Shown here: piece after piece, positions 1-9,933 of the stretch
How positions within the stretch are numbered: the first letter of the stretch is position 1
Layout: every line of letters starts with the position of its first letter
Program-made: the position numbers and the translations under genes
Source of the DNA: an uncultured beta proteobacterium
GTDB lineage: Bacteria > Pseudomonadota > Gammaproteobacteria > Burkholderiales > Burkholderiaceae_C
NCBI GenBank assembly: GCA_903938815.1
Contig: CAJAES010000048.1
Coordinates: forward strand, 1 to 45,612
DNA: 45,612 bases
Direction: 5' to 3'
Notes under the pieces: model-generated
Databases searched by the model: none
The model's input: only the letters and a program-made list of their open reading frames with translations
Told to the model about the DNA's origin: nothing

Positions 1-1
1 G

Positions 2-1813
2 TATGTGCAGAACCGCCAGATACCGCACCGATTGCGCCATTATCAAAGCGATATGCAATCGCATCGTGCATTTCAACTGGAGCATTCATTGGCGCTGTTC
101 GACCCCCGGCCGGAACTCGGCAACATGGTGCGCTGCGTGGAGCACGCCTTCGCGCTCAGCGAAGCCAGCAACATGCCCGCCATCCTGGAGCTGCGAATCC
201 GCGCCTGCCACGTGCGCGGCACCTTCGAGGCCAAGGACAACGTGTCGCCCAAGGTGAGCACGCGGGCGCTGATCGAGGAGCCCGCGGGTTTCGACTACAT
301 GCGCCTGGCGCACCCGCCCGTGACCTTCCGCCACGAGAAGCTGAAGGTGGAGCAGCGCATTCCCGCGGCGCAGGCCTACATCGCGAAGCACGCGCTGAAC
401 GAGCATCTGCCCGGCAACCGCGCTGATGTCGGACTGGTGGTTCAGGGCGGCCTGTACAACGCGCTGCTGCGCGCGCTGCAGACCCTGGGCCTCGCGGATG
501 CCTTCGGCGACAGCCAGATCCCGCTGCTGGTGCTGAACGTCACCTACCCGCTGGTGCCGGCCGAGCTGAGCGCCTTCTGCACCGGCAAGCGCGCCGTGAT
601 GGTGGTGGAGGAAGGCTCGCCCGAATACATCGAGAAGGACCTGATGCAGGCCCTGCGCCGCCTGGACGTGCAGACGCCCGTGCACGGCAAGGACCTGCTG
701 CCGCCCACCGGCGAGTACACGGTGGAAGTGGTGGCCCAGGGCCTGATCGCGTTTGCCGAGAAGCATATGCCCGACGTCGACCTGACCACCGCCCGGGCCT
801 GGCTGGCCGGCAACGTGCAGCGCCGGGGCGACGTGGTGGCGACGATGGGCCCGCTGCCCGCGCGCCCGCCGGGCTTCTGCATCGGCTGCCCCGAGCGGCC
901 GGTGTTCAGCGCGCTCAAGCTCGCGCAGCAGAACGTCGGGCCGGTGCACATCGCGGCCGACATCGGCTGCCATGCGCTGGCCACCTTCGAGCCCTTCAGC
1001 TCGGGGCATTCCATCCTCGGCTATGGCATGAGCCTGGCCAGCCGCGCGGGCGTGAGCCCGATGATGCAGCGCCGCTCGATGGCCATCATGGGCGACGGCG
1101 GCTTCTGGCATAACGGACTGCTCACGGGCGTGCAGGCCGCGCTCTTCAACGGCGATGATGCCGTGCTCGTGATCATGAAGAACGGCTACACCTCGGCCAC
1201 CGGCACCCAGGACATCCTGAACACGCCGGACGACGAATCCAAGGCCGAGGCCGAGCGCAACGCCAACGTGCACCAGAGCCTGGCGCACATGAACCAGACC
1301 ATCGAGGACACGCTCAAGGGCATGGGCGTGCAGTGGATGCGCGTCGTGAACACCTACGAGGTCGACGCGATGCGCCAGACGGTGCAGGAAGCGCTGACCA
1401 CCGGCTTCAACGGCCTGAAGGTCATCGTGGCCGAAGGCGAATGCCAGCTCGAGCGCCAGCGCCGCCTCAAGCCCTTCGTGGCGGGCCGCCTCAAGCGCGG
1501 CGAGCGCGTGGAGCGCGTGAAGTACGGCGTCGACGAGGACGTCTGCACCGGCGACCACGCCTGCATCCGGCTGTCGGGCTGCCCCACGCTGACGATCAAG
1601 GACAACCCCGACCCGCTGCGCGTGGACCCGGTGGCCACGGTGATCGACGGCTGCGTGGGCTGCGGCCTGTGCGGTGCCAACGCGCACGCCGCCACGCTGT
1701 GCCCCAGCTTCTATCGCGCCGAGGTGGTGCGCAACCCGAACGCCGGTGAGCGCCTTCTCGCGCGGATACGGCAGACCGTGACAGGGTGGCTGCGGCCGGA
1801 GGTGATGGCATGA
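2..1813 (+). CDS. iorA: Indolepyruvate:ferredoxin oxidoreductase, alpha (TPP) part, 5' truncated
   Basis: Large subunit of a 2-oxoacid:ferredoxin oxidoreductase that decarboxylates aryl pyruvates (indolepyruvate, phenylpyruvate) to acyl-CoA with ferredoxin as acceptor, a step in aromatic amino acid breakdown. The reading frame is open to the left edge and begins inside the N-terminal pyrimidine-binding domain, so roughly 100-150 residues are missing; the GTG at 5 is not a credible start. Counting from 5, the thiamine diphosphate motif is GDGG near 363 with NGYTSATG near 393. A C-terminal ferredoxin-like part carries cysteine clusters beginning near 514 (CTGDHAC...C) and 550 (CVGCGLC...C), for [4Fe-4S] clusters. 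The stop overlaps the iorB start in ATGA, so the two are co-translated. Substrate class is known for the family; the exact substrate is inferred. Confidence 0.93.
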   Translation, partial: YVQNRQIPHRLRHYQSDMQSHRAFQLEHSLALFDPRPELGNMVRCVEHAFALSEASNMPAILELRIRACHVRGTFEAKDNVSPKVSTRALIEEPAGFDYMRLAHPPVTFRHEKLKVEQRIPAAQAYIAKHALNEHLPGNRADVGLVVQGGLYNALLRALQTLGLADAFGDSQIPLLVLNVTYPLVPAELSAFCTGKRAVMVVEEGSPEYIEKDLMQALRRLDVQTPVHGKDLLPPTGEYTVEVVAQGLIAFAEKHMPDVDLTTARAWLAGNVQRRGDVVATMGPLPARPPGFCIGCPERPVFSALKLAQQNVGPVHIAADIGCHALATFEPFSSGHSILGYGMSLASRAGVSPMMQRRSMAIMGDGGFWHNGLLTGVQAALFNGDDAVLVIMKNGYTSATGTQDILNTPDDESKAEAERNANVHQSLAHMNQTIEDTLKGMGVQWMRVVNTYEVDAMRQTVQEALTTGFNGLKVIVAEGECQLERQRRLKPFVAGRLKRGERVERVKYGVDEDVCTGDHACIRLSGCPTLTIKDNPDPLRVDPVATVIDGCVGCGLCGANAHAATLCPSFYRAEVVRNPNAGERLLARIRQTVTGWLRPEVMA

Positions 1814-3267
1814 GGCCCGTGAACGTACTCATCTGCGCCCTGGGCGGCGAAGGCGGCGGCGTGCTGGCCGAATGGCTGTACAGCGCCGCAGTGCGGGCCG
1901 GCCACGCCGCGCAGAGCACGTCGATCCCCGGCGTCGCGCAGCGCACGGGCGCCACCACGTACTACGTCGAGGTGTGGCCGCAGCACGCGAGCACGCACCC
2001 CGGCCGGCGCCCGGTGTTCAGCCTGAACCCGACGCCCGGCGCGATCGACCTGCTGGTCTCGTCAGAACTGCTGGAGACGGTGCGCCAGGTGGGCGCCGGC
2101 ATGGTCAGCCCCGACCGCACCCAGGTCATCAGCTCCACGGCGCGCGCGCTCACGGTGGCCGAGAAGATGCAGACGACCGACGGCCGCGCCGACACGGCCA
2201 GGCTGGTGGCCACCCTGCAGCGCCACGCACGGGCGGCCGAGTTGCTGGACCTGGCGCGCCTGGCGCAGCAGGCCGGCACGGCCATCAGCGCCGTGCTCTT
2301 CGGCGCGATTGCCGCCAGCGGCGTGCTTCCCTTCGCCCGCGAGGTGTACGAGCAGACCATCCGCGCCTCCGGCAAGGGTGTGGAGCCGAGCCTGCGCGGT
2401 TTTGCGCTGGCCTACGACGCCGTCACCCAGCGGCGGGCCCAGCAGGCCGTCGTGGAAGCCGCACTGCAGCCCGCCCCGGCGCCCGACCTTCGCGTGCTGG
2501 GCCGTGCGCGTGTGGCGAGCTACCAGGACGAGGCCTATGCCAGGCTGTACGACGAGCGCCTCGACCGCTTCACCGACCCCGCCATCCGTACCGAGCTGTC
2601 GCGCTGGGTCGCGCTGTGGATGGCCTTCGACGACATCGTCCGCGTGGCCGCGCTCAAGCTGGCCGATTCGCGCCAGGAGCGCGTGCGGCGCGAGGCCGGC
2701 GCCGGCGACGACGAGGTGCTGAAGGTCTTCGACCACTTCAAGCCCGGCGTGCCCGAATTCGCCGCGCTGCTGCCGGGTGGGCTGGCCACGCGGCTGCAGG
2801 CCTGGGACCGCCGGCGCATCGCCGCCGGCCGCGACCCCTGGGCGCTGCCGCTGAAGGTGGGCACGCACACGGTGCTGGGCACGCTGGCACTGCGGTTCGT
2901 CGCGGCGCTGAAGGGCCAGCGCCGGCGCGGCAGCCGCTTCGCGCTGGAACAGGCGCTGATCGAACGCTGGCTGGCCGCGGTGGCCCGCGGCGCCGCCATC
3001 AGCCCCGAACTGGGGCTGGAACTGGCGAAGTGCGGCCGCATGATCAAGGGCTACGGCAGCACGAACGAGCGCGGCAAGGAAAACCTGCTGCACATCATCG
3101 AGCACCTGGCCGCCGGCCCCGTGACGGCCGTGCGCGCCGCGCGCGAGGCCGCGCTGGCCGATGACGCCGGGCTGGCGCTGGACGTGGCCATGGTGGCGAA
3201 CGGCGCGCCCCGGCGGCCCGTGCGCGAGCAGACCGTGCGCTTCTACAAGCGCCGGCCCGCCGCCTGA
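1810..3267 (+). CDS. iorB: Indolepyruvate:ferredoxin oxidoreductase, beta/gamma part with C-terminal DUF6537-like domain
   Basis: Partner of the upstream TPP subunit. The first about 200 residues form the ketoacid oxidoreductase gamma domain: an opening Rossmann-like segment (VNVLICALGGEGGGVLAEW) and the SIPGVAQRTGATTYYVEV stretch typical of the family. The rest, about 230-485, is the long C-terminal domain (DUF6537-like) found in proteobacterial IorB proteins and absent from short archaeal ones. I chose the ATG at 1810 because it overlaps the iorA stop (ATGA) and gives the family N-terminus; an in-frame ATG at 1786 would only add eight residues encoded inside iorA. The gene converges on 3335-4108 with 67 bp between, where I see no clear terminator. 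Confidence 0.92.
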   Translation: MRPVNVLICALGGEGGGVLAEWLYSAAVRAGHAAQSTSIPGVAQRTGATTYYVEVWPQHASTHPGRRPVFSLNPTPGAIDLLVSSELLETVRQVGAGMVSPDRTQVISSTARALTVAEKMQTTDGRADTARLVATLQRHARAAELLDLARLAQQAGTAISAVLFGAIAASGVLPFAREVYEQTIRASGKGVEPSLRGFALAYDAVTQRRAQQAVVEAALQPAPAPDLRVLGRARVASYQDEAYARLYDERLDRFTDPAIRTELSRWVALWMAFDDIVRVAALKLADSRQERVRREAGAGDDEVLKVFDHFKPGVPEFAALLPGGLATRLQAWDRRRIAAGRDPWALPLKVGTHTVLGTLALRFVAALKGQRRRGSRFALEQALIERWLAAVARGAAISPELGLELAKCGRMIKGYGSTNERGKENLLHIIEHLAAGPVTAVRAAREAALADDAGLALDVAMVANGAPRRPVREQTVRFYKRRPAA

Positions 3268-3334
3268 GGGGCTGCTTCACGGGGCCGTCTACCGGGGGCC
3301 GTCTCCCGGAAGGCGGCAGCGACAGGCTGGAAGC

Positions 3335-4108
3335 TCAGTCCTCGAGTTCTGCCTTGGCCATCTCGACGTCCAGCCGCTCCATCGCATCCAGCGGCTTGCA
3401 GGCGGCTGCGTCGGCGTACAGCTTCTCGGCCTCGCCCATCTTCTTCTCGCCTTCCAGCATCACCAGCCCGTTGGCGTACTCCACCATCGCGATGGCGCTG
3501 GTGGGGTTCAGCGTGAGCGCCTGCCTGAACATCTTCAGGCCGGTGGCGGTGTCGGCCCCCTGGGTGCGGCCCAGCAGCTTGCCGACCTTGTCGATGACTT
3601 CGGCGTGGAAGGAGCCGAGCGCGATGTGCGCGTCGGCGTGCTTCGGCGCCAGGGCGATGGTGGTCTCGAGCGCGGTCTTGACCTTGCCGCCCAGGCCCTG
3701 TGCCAGCGCCTTGGTCACGCTGATGCCCTGGCTGTAGCGGCCCAGCGCGTAGGCCTGCCAGTAGTGCGCGTTGGGGTTCTTCGGTTCCTTGCCCTGCTGC
3801 GCCACGGCGCGCTCGGCCACTTCCAGGAACATCGCGAGACGGGTCGGCTCGCTCTTCTCGAGGTAGTTGGCGTGGATGCTCTGCGCCTTGTTGGCCACGG
3901 TGATGCCGGCCCCGCCCGCCTTCAGCCCGGCCTCGAAGGCCTTCTGGAAGTCGCCGGCATGGAACAGCGCCCAGGCGGCCAGCACGGCCTCGTCCTTGGG
4001 GAACGGCTCGGCGTCTCCGGCATGCAGCCGCGCCCATTGCTTCTTCAGCGCCGCCGCGTCAAGGCGGTAGGGGGCGGTGTCGTAGGGGAATGCAGTCCAC
4101 TTGGCCAT
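3335..4108 (-). CDS. Conserved TPR-like protein, 257 aa
   Basis: No enzyme motif is visible. The protein is alpha-helical and repeat-like: segments such as NPNAHYWQAYALGRYSQG, KHADAHIALGSFHAEV and NPTSAIAMVEYANGLVML have the small/large residue pattern of tetratricopeptide repeats, with three to four units between about 90 and 245. There is no signal peptide, so it is predicted cytoplasmic. It lies 15 bp downstream of the TetR-type gene on the same strand, so the two are probably one transcript. I recall similar proteins as conserved hypotheticals in Comamonadaceae; the function is unknown and its link to the regulator rests only on position. Confidence 0.82.
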   Translation of the reverse strand: MAKWTAFPYDTAPYRLDAAALKKQWARLHAGDAEPFPKDEAVLAAWALFHAGDFQKAFEAGLKAGGAGITVANKAQSIHANYLEKSEPTRLAMFLEVAERAVAQQGKEPKNPNAHYWQAYALGRYSQGISVTKALAQGLGGKVKTALETTIALAPKHADAHIALGSFHAEVIDKVGKLLGRTQGADTATGLKMFRQALTLNPTSAIAMVEYANGLVMLEGEKKMGEAEKLYADAAACKPLDAMERLDVEMAKAELED

Positions 4109-4123
4109 GCGCGAAGTCTCCGT

Positions 4124-4783
4124 TCAGGTCGTTGTGTAGGAGCCCGCCAGCCGGCGCAGGTGGGCCTTGGAATCGGGGTCGAGGTAGGGCTGCAGCAGGC
4201 TGAGCACATGGAAGGCGCCGCGGCCCATCGAAGCGGCCGCGTTTTCCGGCTCCAGCGCATGGCGCGGGTCACGCACGTATTCGTAGCTGAGCCAGTAGGT
4301 CAGCACCACCACCATGGCCTCGGCGGCGGGCGCTGCGGACTCGGCGTCGATCTGCATCGCGTGGCCCCGTGCCAGGCCGTCGATCAGCGAGTGCACGGCA
4401 CGCGCCTTGTTCTTCAGCACGAACTGGAAGTGCGTCTCGAGCTTGCGGTTCTTGCTGAGCAGATCATTCAGGTCGCGGTACAGGAAGCGGTACTGCCAGA
4501 TCAGCTCGAACAGCATGTGGAAGAACAGCCACGCGTCCTCGACGTTGCTCACGCCGTCGGCCGCCTGCAGGAGTTCGTCGAGCGCGCGCTCGTAGCGGCC
4601 GAAGAGCGAGTTGATGAGCTCGTCCTTGGCCGGGTAGTGGTAGTACAGGTTGCCGGGGCTGATGTTCAGTTCGGCCGAGATCAGCGTCGTGCTGACATTG
4701 GGCTCGCCGAAGCGGTTGAACAGGTCCAGCGTCACCTCCAGGATGCGTTCGGCGGTGCGTCGCGGCGGCTTCTTTGGGGGCAT
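4124..4783 (-). CDS. TetR/AcrR-family transcriptional regulator
   Basis: 219-residue one-component repressor. Residues 10-56 form the TetR DNA-binding domain: RILEVTLDLFNRFGEPNVST, then ISAELNISPGNLYYHYPAKDEL, in which NLYYHY is the family's recognition-helix signature. The remainder is an all-helical ligand-binding and dimerisation domain with no recognisable ligand class. I chose the ATG at 4783 (MPPKKPPRRT) because upstream in-frame codons lie inside the divergent ABC gene. A CAGAAT hexamer ends six bases before the ATG, so the transcript may be leaderless. It is divergent from the ABC exporter with only 55 bp between start codons, the usual arrangement for a TetR repressor controlling a neighbouring exporter; this is inference. 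Confidence 0.9.
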   Translation of the reverse strand: MPPKKPPRRTAERILEVTLDLFNRFGEPNVSTTLISAELNISPGNLYYHYPAKDELINSLFGRYERALDELLQAADGVSNVEDAWLFFHMLFELIWQYRFLYRDLNDLLSKNRKLETHFQFVLKNKARAVHSLIDGLARGHAMQIDAESAAPAAEAMVVVLTYWLSYEYVRDPRHALEPENAAASMGRGAFHVLSLLQPYLDPDSKAHLRRLAGSYTTT

Positions 4784-4838
4784 GAGGACATTCTGGCACC
4801 AAGGGCGGGCCTTGCCGCCCCGTAGAATCGCGCCCCCT
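4784..4838. promoter_or_regulatory. Divergent promoter region, TetR gene / ABC exporter
   Basis: This 55-bp space must hold both promoters. A TAGAAT hexamer at 4823-4828 points at the ABC gene (ATG 4839) and a CAGAAT hexamer on the minus strand (4795-4790) points at the TetR gene (ATG 4783). The hexamers end 10 and 6 bases before the start codons, so either mRNA would have almost no leader. I see no convincing -35 boxes and no clear TetR palindrome. Confidence 0.4.
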
Positions 4839-5762
4839 ATGCCCGCCGTGCGCTTCGAGAACGTTTCCAAGGTCTATCAGAGTGCCCGCGGTCCGCTGCA
4901 GGCGCTCGATGGCGTCAGCTTCGACATCGAGCAGGGCGAGTTCTTCGGCTTGCTGGGGCCCAACGGCGCTGGCAAGACGACCCTGATCTCGGTGCTGGCG
5001 GGCCTGGCCCGCGCCACGGGCGGCCGCGTCACCGTGATGGGCCACGACGTGGTGGCCGACTACGCCGCCGCACGCATGGCGCTGGGCATCGTGCCGCAGG
5101 AGCTGGTGTTCGACCCCTTCTTCAGCGTGCGCGAGACCCTCCGCATCCAGAGCGGCTACTTCGGCGTGCGCCGCAACGAGGCCTGGATCGACGAACTGCT
5201 GCAGGGCCTGGGCCTGTCGGACAAGGCCAATTCCAACATGCGGCAGCTGTCCGGCGGCATGAAGCGCCGGGTGCTGGTGGCGCAGGCGCTGGTGCATCGC
5301 CCGCCCGTGATCGTGCTCGACGAGCCGACGGCGGGCGTGGACGTGGAACTGCGGCAGACACTGTGGCAGTTCGTCGCGCGGCTGAACAAGGAAGGCCACA
5401 CGGTCCTCCTGACCACGCATTACCTGGAAGAGGCCGAGGCGCTGTGCCAGCGCATCGCGATGCTCAAGCTCGGCCGCATCGTGGCACTGGACCGCACCGC
5501 CAACCTGCTGGCCGGCACGGCCAGCACCATGCTGCGCTTCAAGACCGACGACGCCCTGCCGCCCGACCTGGCCGAGCGCGCCCGCGTGACGGGCCGCAGC
5601 GCTCAGGTCACGGCGCACGACGCCGCCGAGGTCGAAAGCCTGCTGGCGCGGCTGCGCCAGGGCGGGGTTCGCATCGAGGATCTCGAGATCGGCCGCGCCG
5701 ACCTCGAGGACGTGTTCCTGGAAATCATGCAGGCGAACACGCCGCAGAAGGCGGGCGCATGA
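4839..5762 (+). CDS. ABC-2 type exporter, ATP-binding protein
   Basis: 307-residue nucleotide-binding subunit of an inner-membrane ABC exporter. Visible motifs: Walker A GPNGAGKT at 40-47, signature LSGGM at 137-141, Walker B IVLDEP at 158-163, and the H-loop histidine at 194 (LTTHYLEEAE). The C-terminal about 70 residues are the variable domain seen in ABC-2/NodI-like ATPases. The ATG at 4839 gives the standard N-terminus (MPAVRFENVSKVY). The stop overlaps the permease start (ATGA at 5759). From recall, this ATPase/permease pair commonly sits between the mla lipid-transport genes and bolA-murA in Burkholderiales; the substrate is not known. Confidence 0.93.
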   Translation: MPAVRFENVSKVYQSARGPLQALDGVSFDIEQGEFFGLLGPNGAGKTTLISVLAGLARATGGRVTVMGHDVVADYAAARMALGIVPQELVFDPFFSVRETLRIQSGYFGVRRNEAWIDELLQGLGLSDKANSNMRQLSGGMKRRVLVAQALVHRPPVIVLDEPTAGVDVELRQTLWQFVARLNKEGHTVLLTTHYLEEAEALCQRIAMLKLGRIVALDRTANLLAGTASTMLRFKTDDALPPDLAERARVTGRSAQVTAHDAAEVESLLARLRQGGVRIEDLEIGRADLEDVFLEIMQANTPQKAGA

Positions 5763-6520
5763 ACATCTCCGGCACTCGCACGCTGTTCTTCAAGGAAGTC
5801 CTGCGCTTCTGGAAGGTCGGCTTCCAGACCGTGGCGGCACCGGTCATCACGGCCATCCTGTACCTGATGATCTTCGGCCACGTGCTCGAAGGCCGGGTGG
5901 AAGTGTTCCCAGGCGTGGGCTACACGAGCTTCCTGATCCCCGGGCTGGTGATGATGAGCGTGCTGCAGAACGCGTTCGCCAACAGCAGCAGCTCGCTGGT
6001 GCAGAGCAAGATCACCGGCAACCTGGTGTTCCTGCTGGTGACCCCGCTGTCGCACTGGTCCTGGTTCTCGGCCTACGTGGGGGCTGCCGTGGTGCGCGGC
6101 CTGCTGGTGGGCCTGGGCGTGGGCGTGTTCACGGCCGGCTTCGCGCCGCTGAGCCTGGTCGAGCCGGGATGGATCCTGGTGTTCGCGGTGCTGGGTGCGG
6201 CCATTCTGGGCACGCTCGGGCTGATCGCCGGGCTGTGGGCGGACAAGTTCGACCAGATGGCTGCCTTCCAGAACTTCCTCATCATGCCGATGACGATGCT
6301 CTCGGGCGTCTTCTACTCGGTGCACTCGCTGCCCGGCGTGTGGCAGACCGTGAGCCACCTGAACCCGTTCTTCTACATGATCGACGGGTTCAGGCGCGGC
6401 TTCTTCGGCGTGAGCGATGTCTCGCCCTGGTTCAGCCTGGCCATCGTGGCCACGAGCTTCCTGCTCGTGGCCAGCCTGGCGCTGCGGTTGCTGGCCAGCG
6501 GCTACAAGCTGCGCAGCTGA
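5759..6520 (+). CDS. ABC-2 type exporter, permease protein
   Basis: 253-residue integral membrane partner of the preceding ATPase. It has about six hydrophobic segments, beginning with QTVAAPVITAILYLMIFG near 25-42 and ending with IVATSFLLVASLALRLLASG, and the conserved ABC-2 element PMTMLSGVFYSV followed by LPGVWQTVSHLNPFFYMIDGFR. The start overlaps the ATPase stop in ATGA, indicating translational coupling. In related genomes I would expect bolA next; here the downstream neighbours are the 6533-12172 accessory block, so the usual order is broken at this stop codon. Confidence 0.92.
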   Translation: MNISGTRTLFFKEVLRFWKVGFQTVAAPVITAILYLMIFGHVLEGRVEVFPGVGYTSFLIPGLVMMSVLQNAFANSSSSLVQSKITGNLVFLLVTPLSHWSWFSAYVGAAVVRGLLVGLGVGVFTAGFAPLSLVEPGWILVFAVLGAAILGTLGLIAGLWADKFDQMAAFQNFLIMPMTMLSGVFYSVHSLPGVWQTVSHLNPFFYMIDGFRRGFFGVSDVSPWFSLAIVATSFLLVASLALRLLASGYKLRS

Positions 6521-6532
6521 CACCGCTGGCGT

Positions 6533-6916
6533 TCACTTGCGGACGCGGCACAGCACGGTGTCCACCGCCACGGTGTTGCCGCTGCTGTCGATGACCTTGC
6601 CCGTGACGGACGCGCCCTGGATGAAGTTCGTCGCGATGGCGGTAGCGCCGTCGGCGATGTCGACCGGGTTGCTGTCGTAGTCCGTCTCGGCCTGGCCCTT
6701 GCGCGCCGTGACCGGGCCGGCCACGGCCGAGTTGCCGCCCGAGATGGCCTCGGTGCGGTATTCGCCGGCGGGCAGGCCCTTGCCGTCGACGGAGATCTTG
6801 GAACGGTTGGTGCGCACCTCGCACGTGACGCGGACGGTGGCGGCTGCCGCGTCGGCGGCAACGATGGCGCCCAGGGCGAGGGTGCAGGCTGCGAGGAACT
6901 GGTGGCTGGCGATCAT
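6533..6916 (-). CDS. Small exported protein under sigma-54 control, 127 aa
   Basis: No recognised family. Residues 1-25 are a signal peptide (hydrophobic FLAACTLALGAIVAADAAAA, likely cleaved at one of the alanine positions 23-26). The mature part of about 100 residues is beta-rich, with two cysteines near the ends (C32 in VRVTCEV and C123 in VLCRVRK), which could form a disulfide closing a small beta-sandwich. The ATG at 6916 is supported by an AGGAGA ribosome binding site six bases upstream. A near-perfect sigma-54 promoter lies 49-64 bp upstream, and an NtrC-type regulator is encoded next door in the opposite direction. A periplasmic or secreted location is inferred; the function is unknown. 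Confidence 0.8.
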   Translation of the reverse strand: MIASHQFLAACTLALGAIVAADAAAATVRVTCEVRTNRSKISVDGKGLPAGEYRTEAISGGNSAVAGPVTARKGQAETDYDSNPVDIADGATAIATNFIQGASVTGKVIDSSGNTVAVDTVLCRVRK

Positions 6917-6964
6917 GGTGTTCTCCTGATGAGGTGCCGAGGAAGGTCGCGGCATATCCAACAG

Positions 6965-6980
6965 TGCAACGGCCGTGCCA
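6965..6980 (-). promoter_or_regulatory. Sigma-54 (-24/-12) promoter for the small exported protein
   Basis: Read on the minus strand the sequence is TGGCACGGCCGTTGCA, an exact match to the consensus TGGCACG-N4-TTGCA. The invariant GG falls at 6979-6978 and GC at 6967-6966, twelve bases apart as required. The predicted start is near 6954, giving a leader of about 37 nt that contains the AGGAGA site before ATG 6916. Confidence 0.87.
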
Positions 6981-7074
6981 TCTGAGTAGACGATCGCAAG
7001 TTGTTGATTTCATTGGGTTTGGTCTGGTCCTTGGGCCAAGCGACCCCCTAGAGGTGGGGGTAATGACCCAAAAA

Positions 7075-7094
7075 CTTGGGCAAAAACTCCCAAA
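7075..7094. promoter_or_regulatory. Interrupted palindrome TTGGG-N8-CCCAA (copy 1), candidate enhancer/operator
   Basis: The arms TTGGG (7076-7080) and CCCAA (7089-7093) flank the spacer CAAAAACT. The centre is about 130 bp upstream of the sigma-54 start predicted near 6954 and just ahead of the kinase gene. The same architecture recurs at 9913-9932. Flanking ATGACCCA direct repeats at 7063-7070 and 7095-7102 add to the local repetition. The likely binder is the Fis-type response regulator, with the DUF6502 protein as the alternative. Confidence 0.55.
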
Positions 7095-7141
7095 ATGACC
7101 CATCTTGTGATGCAATGGCTGCTGATTTCCAGCGAGCCAGA

Positions 7142-8494
7142 ATGACTTCTTCGCCTGTCCGTTTTCGCCTCAGCCGCTGGTTCGGCGGGCTCGCGCTGCT
7201 GCTCATCACCGGCATCGGCGCCGCCAGCGTGAGCCTGCTGGGCTGGTTCGTCACCGAGCGCATGCTCTGGCAGGAAGGCGTGCTGACACGCGATTTCGTC
7301 CACAGCCTGATCCTCGTCGAGCAGCCGCTGCAGGCGTTCTTCGCGTCGCCAGGGGAGGGCGTGCCGCCGCAGGCCGAGGCTTCTCTGGCGCACTTCTCGC
7401 GCATGCCCGACGTGCTGCGCACGAACGTGTACGGGCCGGACCGCACCTTGATCTGGTCGAGCGACGCCACGCTCATCGGCCGTCGCTTCGGCCCCAACGA
7501 CGAGCTGGATCTGGCGCTCACGGGCGCCGTGGTGGTGGAGCACAAGACCAAGGCGCAGCGCGAGGTCGGCAAGACCGAGTACGTCTCGCTGGCCCAGCCG
7601 GAGGATCTGTTCGTCGAGATCTACGTTCCCGTGACCGACGCGACGGGCTCCCGCGTGCTCGGCGCGATCGAGTTCTACAAGAACCCGCGCGGGCTGATGG
7701 GCATCCTGGCGCAGTTGCGGCAGTACCTGTGGGTCGGGGCCCTCGGCTTCGGCGCGCTGATGTTCGCGGTGCTGTTCGGCCTGGTGCGGCGTGCCGACGG
7801 CATCATGCGCGACCAGGAACAGCGTCTGGTGCGGCAGGAAACCTTCGCGGTGCTGGGCGAGATGAGCTCGGCCGTCGCCCATGCCATCCGCAACCCGCTC
7901 GCAGCCATCCGCAGCTCGGCCGAGCTGATTCTCGAGACCACCTCGGACCGCGCCAGCGCCGAGCCCGCACGCGACATCGTCGCCCAGTCCGACCGCCTGA
8001 GCGCCTGGTTGAGGCAGTGGCTCACCGACACCCAGCCGACGGCGCAGCCCGCGCTCCTGGCTCTGGCGCCGCTGGTGGAGGCCTGCCTGCAGGCCGTGGC
8101 GCGCGACCTGCAGCGCCGGGGCATCGAGGCCTCGCTGAGCTTGCCTTCCGACCTGCCCACCGTCCGGGCCGATGAACGGGCGGTCGAGCAGGTTCTGCAC
8201 AGCGTGCTGTCGAACGCGATGGAGGCGGTGTCCCAGGGAGGCCGCATCGCGCTGGCGGCCGACCGCAGCGGCGATGGCCGGCGCGTGACCCTGAAGCTGA
8301 GCGACGACGGCCCGGGCATGACCGAGGCCGAGCGGACGCGCGTCGGCGAGCCCTTCTTCACCACCAAGCCGCAGGGCCTGGGCGTCGGGCTGGCCCTGGC
8401 CCGACGGCTGCTGGAGCGACAGGGAGGGCAGCTGCGCATCGACAGCGCCCCGGGCCGCGGCACGGTGGTGTCGATCAGCCTGCTGGTTGCCTGA
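7142..8494 (+). CDS. Sensor histidine kinase (NtrB/ZraS-like), membrane bound
   Basis: About 450 residues. The order is a transmembrane helix at about 14-38, a periplasmic sensor segment to about 195 with no named family, a second helix at about 198-220, then a HisKA domain with the phospho-accepting H247 in SSAVAHAIRNPLAAIRSS. The HATPase domain follows, with N-box NAMEAV, G1 box DDGPGM, F-box PFFTTKP and G2 box GLGVGLALARRL. The start is uncertain: ATG 7142 has only a weak GCGAG upstream, and ATG 7115, nine residues earlier, is the alternative. The response-regulator gene follows after 24 bp. The signal is unknown, but the extracytoplasmic domain and the exported target genes suggest an envelope cue. 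Confidence 0.88.
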   Translation: MTSSPVRFRLSRWFGGLALLLITGIGAASVSLLGWFVTERMLWQEGVLTRDFVHSLILVEQPLQAFFASPGEGVPPQAEASLAHFSRMPDVLRTNVYGPDRTLIWSSDATLIGRRFGPNDELDLALTGAVVVEHKTKAQREVGKTEYVSLAQPEDLFVEIYVPVTDATGSRVLGAIEFYKNPRGLMGILAQLRQYLWVGALGFGALMFAVLFGLVRRADGIMRDQEQRLVRQETFAVLGEMSSAVAHAIRNPLAAIRSSAELILETTSDRASAEPARDIVAQSDRLSAWLRQWLTDTQPTAQPALLALAPLVEACLQAVARDLQRRGIEASLSLPSDLPTVRADERAVEQVLHSVLSNAMEAVSQGGRIALAADRSGDGRRVTLKLSDDGPGMTEAERTRVGEPFFTTKPQGLGVGLALARRLLERQGGQLRIDSAPGRGTVVSISLLVA

Positions 8495-8518
8495 ACCGAA
8501 GAACAAGGAACAAACACC

Positions 8519-9901
<1,383 letters not shown>

Positions 9902-9912
9902 CGTGATTCAAA

Positions 9913-9932
9913 TTTGGGACAAAAATCCCAAA
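9913..9932. promoter_or_regulatory. Interrupted palindrome TTTGGG-N8-CCCAAA (copy 2) at the DUF6502 start
   Basis: Six-base arms TTTGGG (9913-9918) and CCCAAA (9927-9932) flank ACAAAAAT and end one base before ATG 9934. It matches copy 1 at 7075-7094 in arm sequence, spacing and A-rich centre. As DNA it could be an operator. As RNA it would fold into a hairpin directly against the start codon, and the gene has no other Shine-Dalgarno sequence. Confidence 0.6.
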
Positions 9933-9933
9933 C

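Noticed and set aside
1786..1809. Upstream ATG for iorB
   Set aside because: The ATG at 1810 overlaps the iorA stop and gives the family N-terminus; the earlier one adds only unconserved residues.
4794..4808. TGGCACC near the TetR/ABC divergent starts
   Set aside because: The following GC is ten, not twelve, bases from the GG, and no TTGC element is present.
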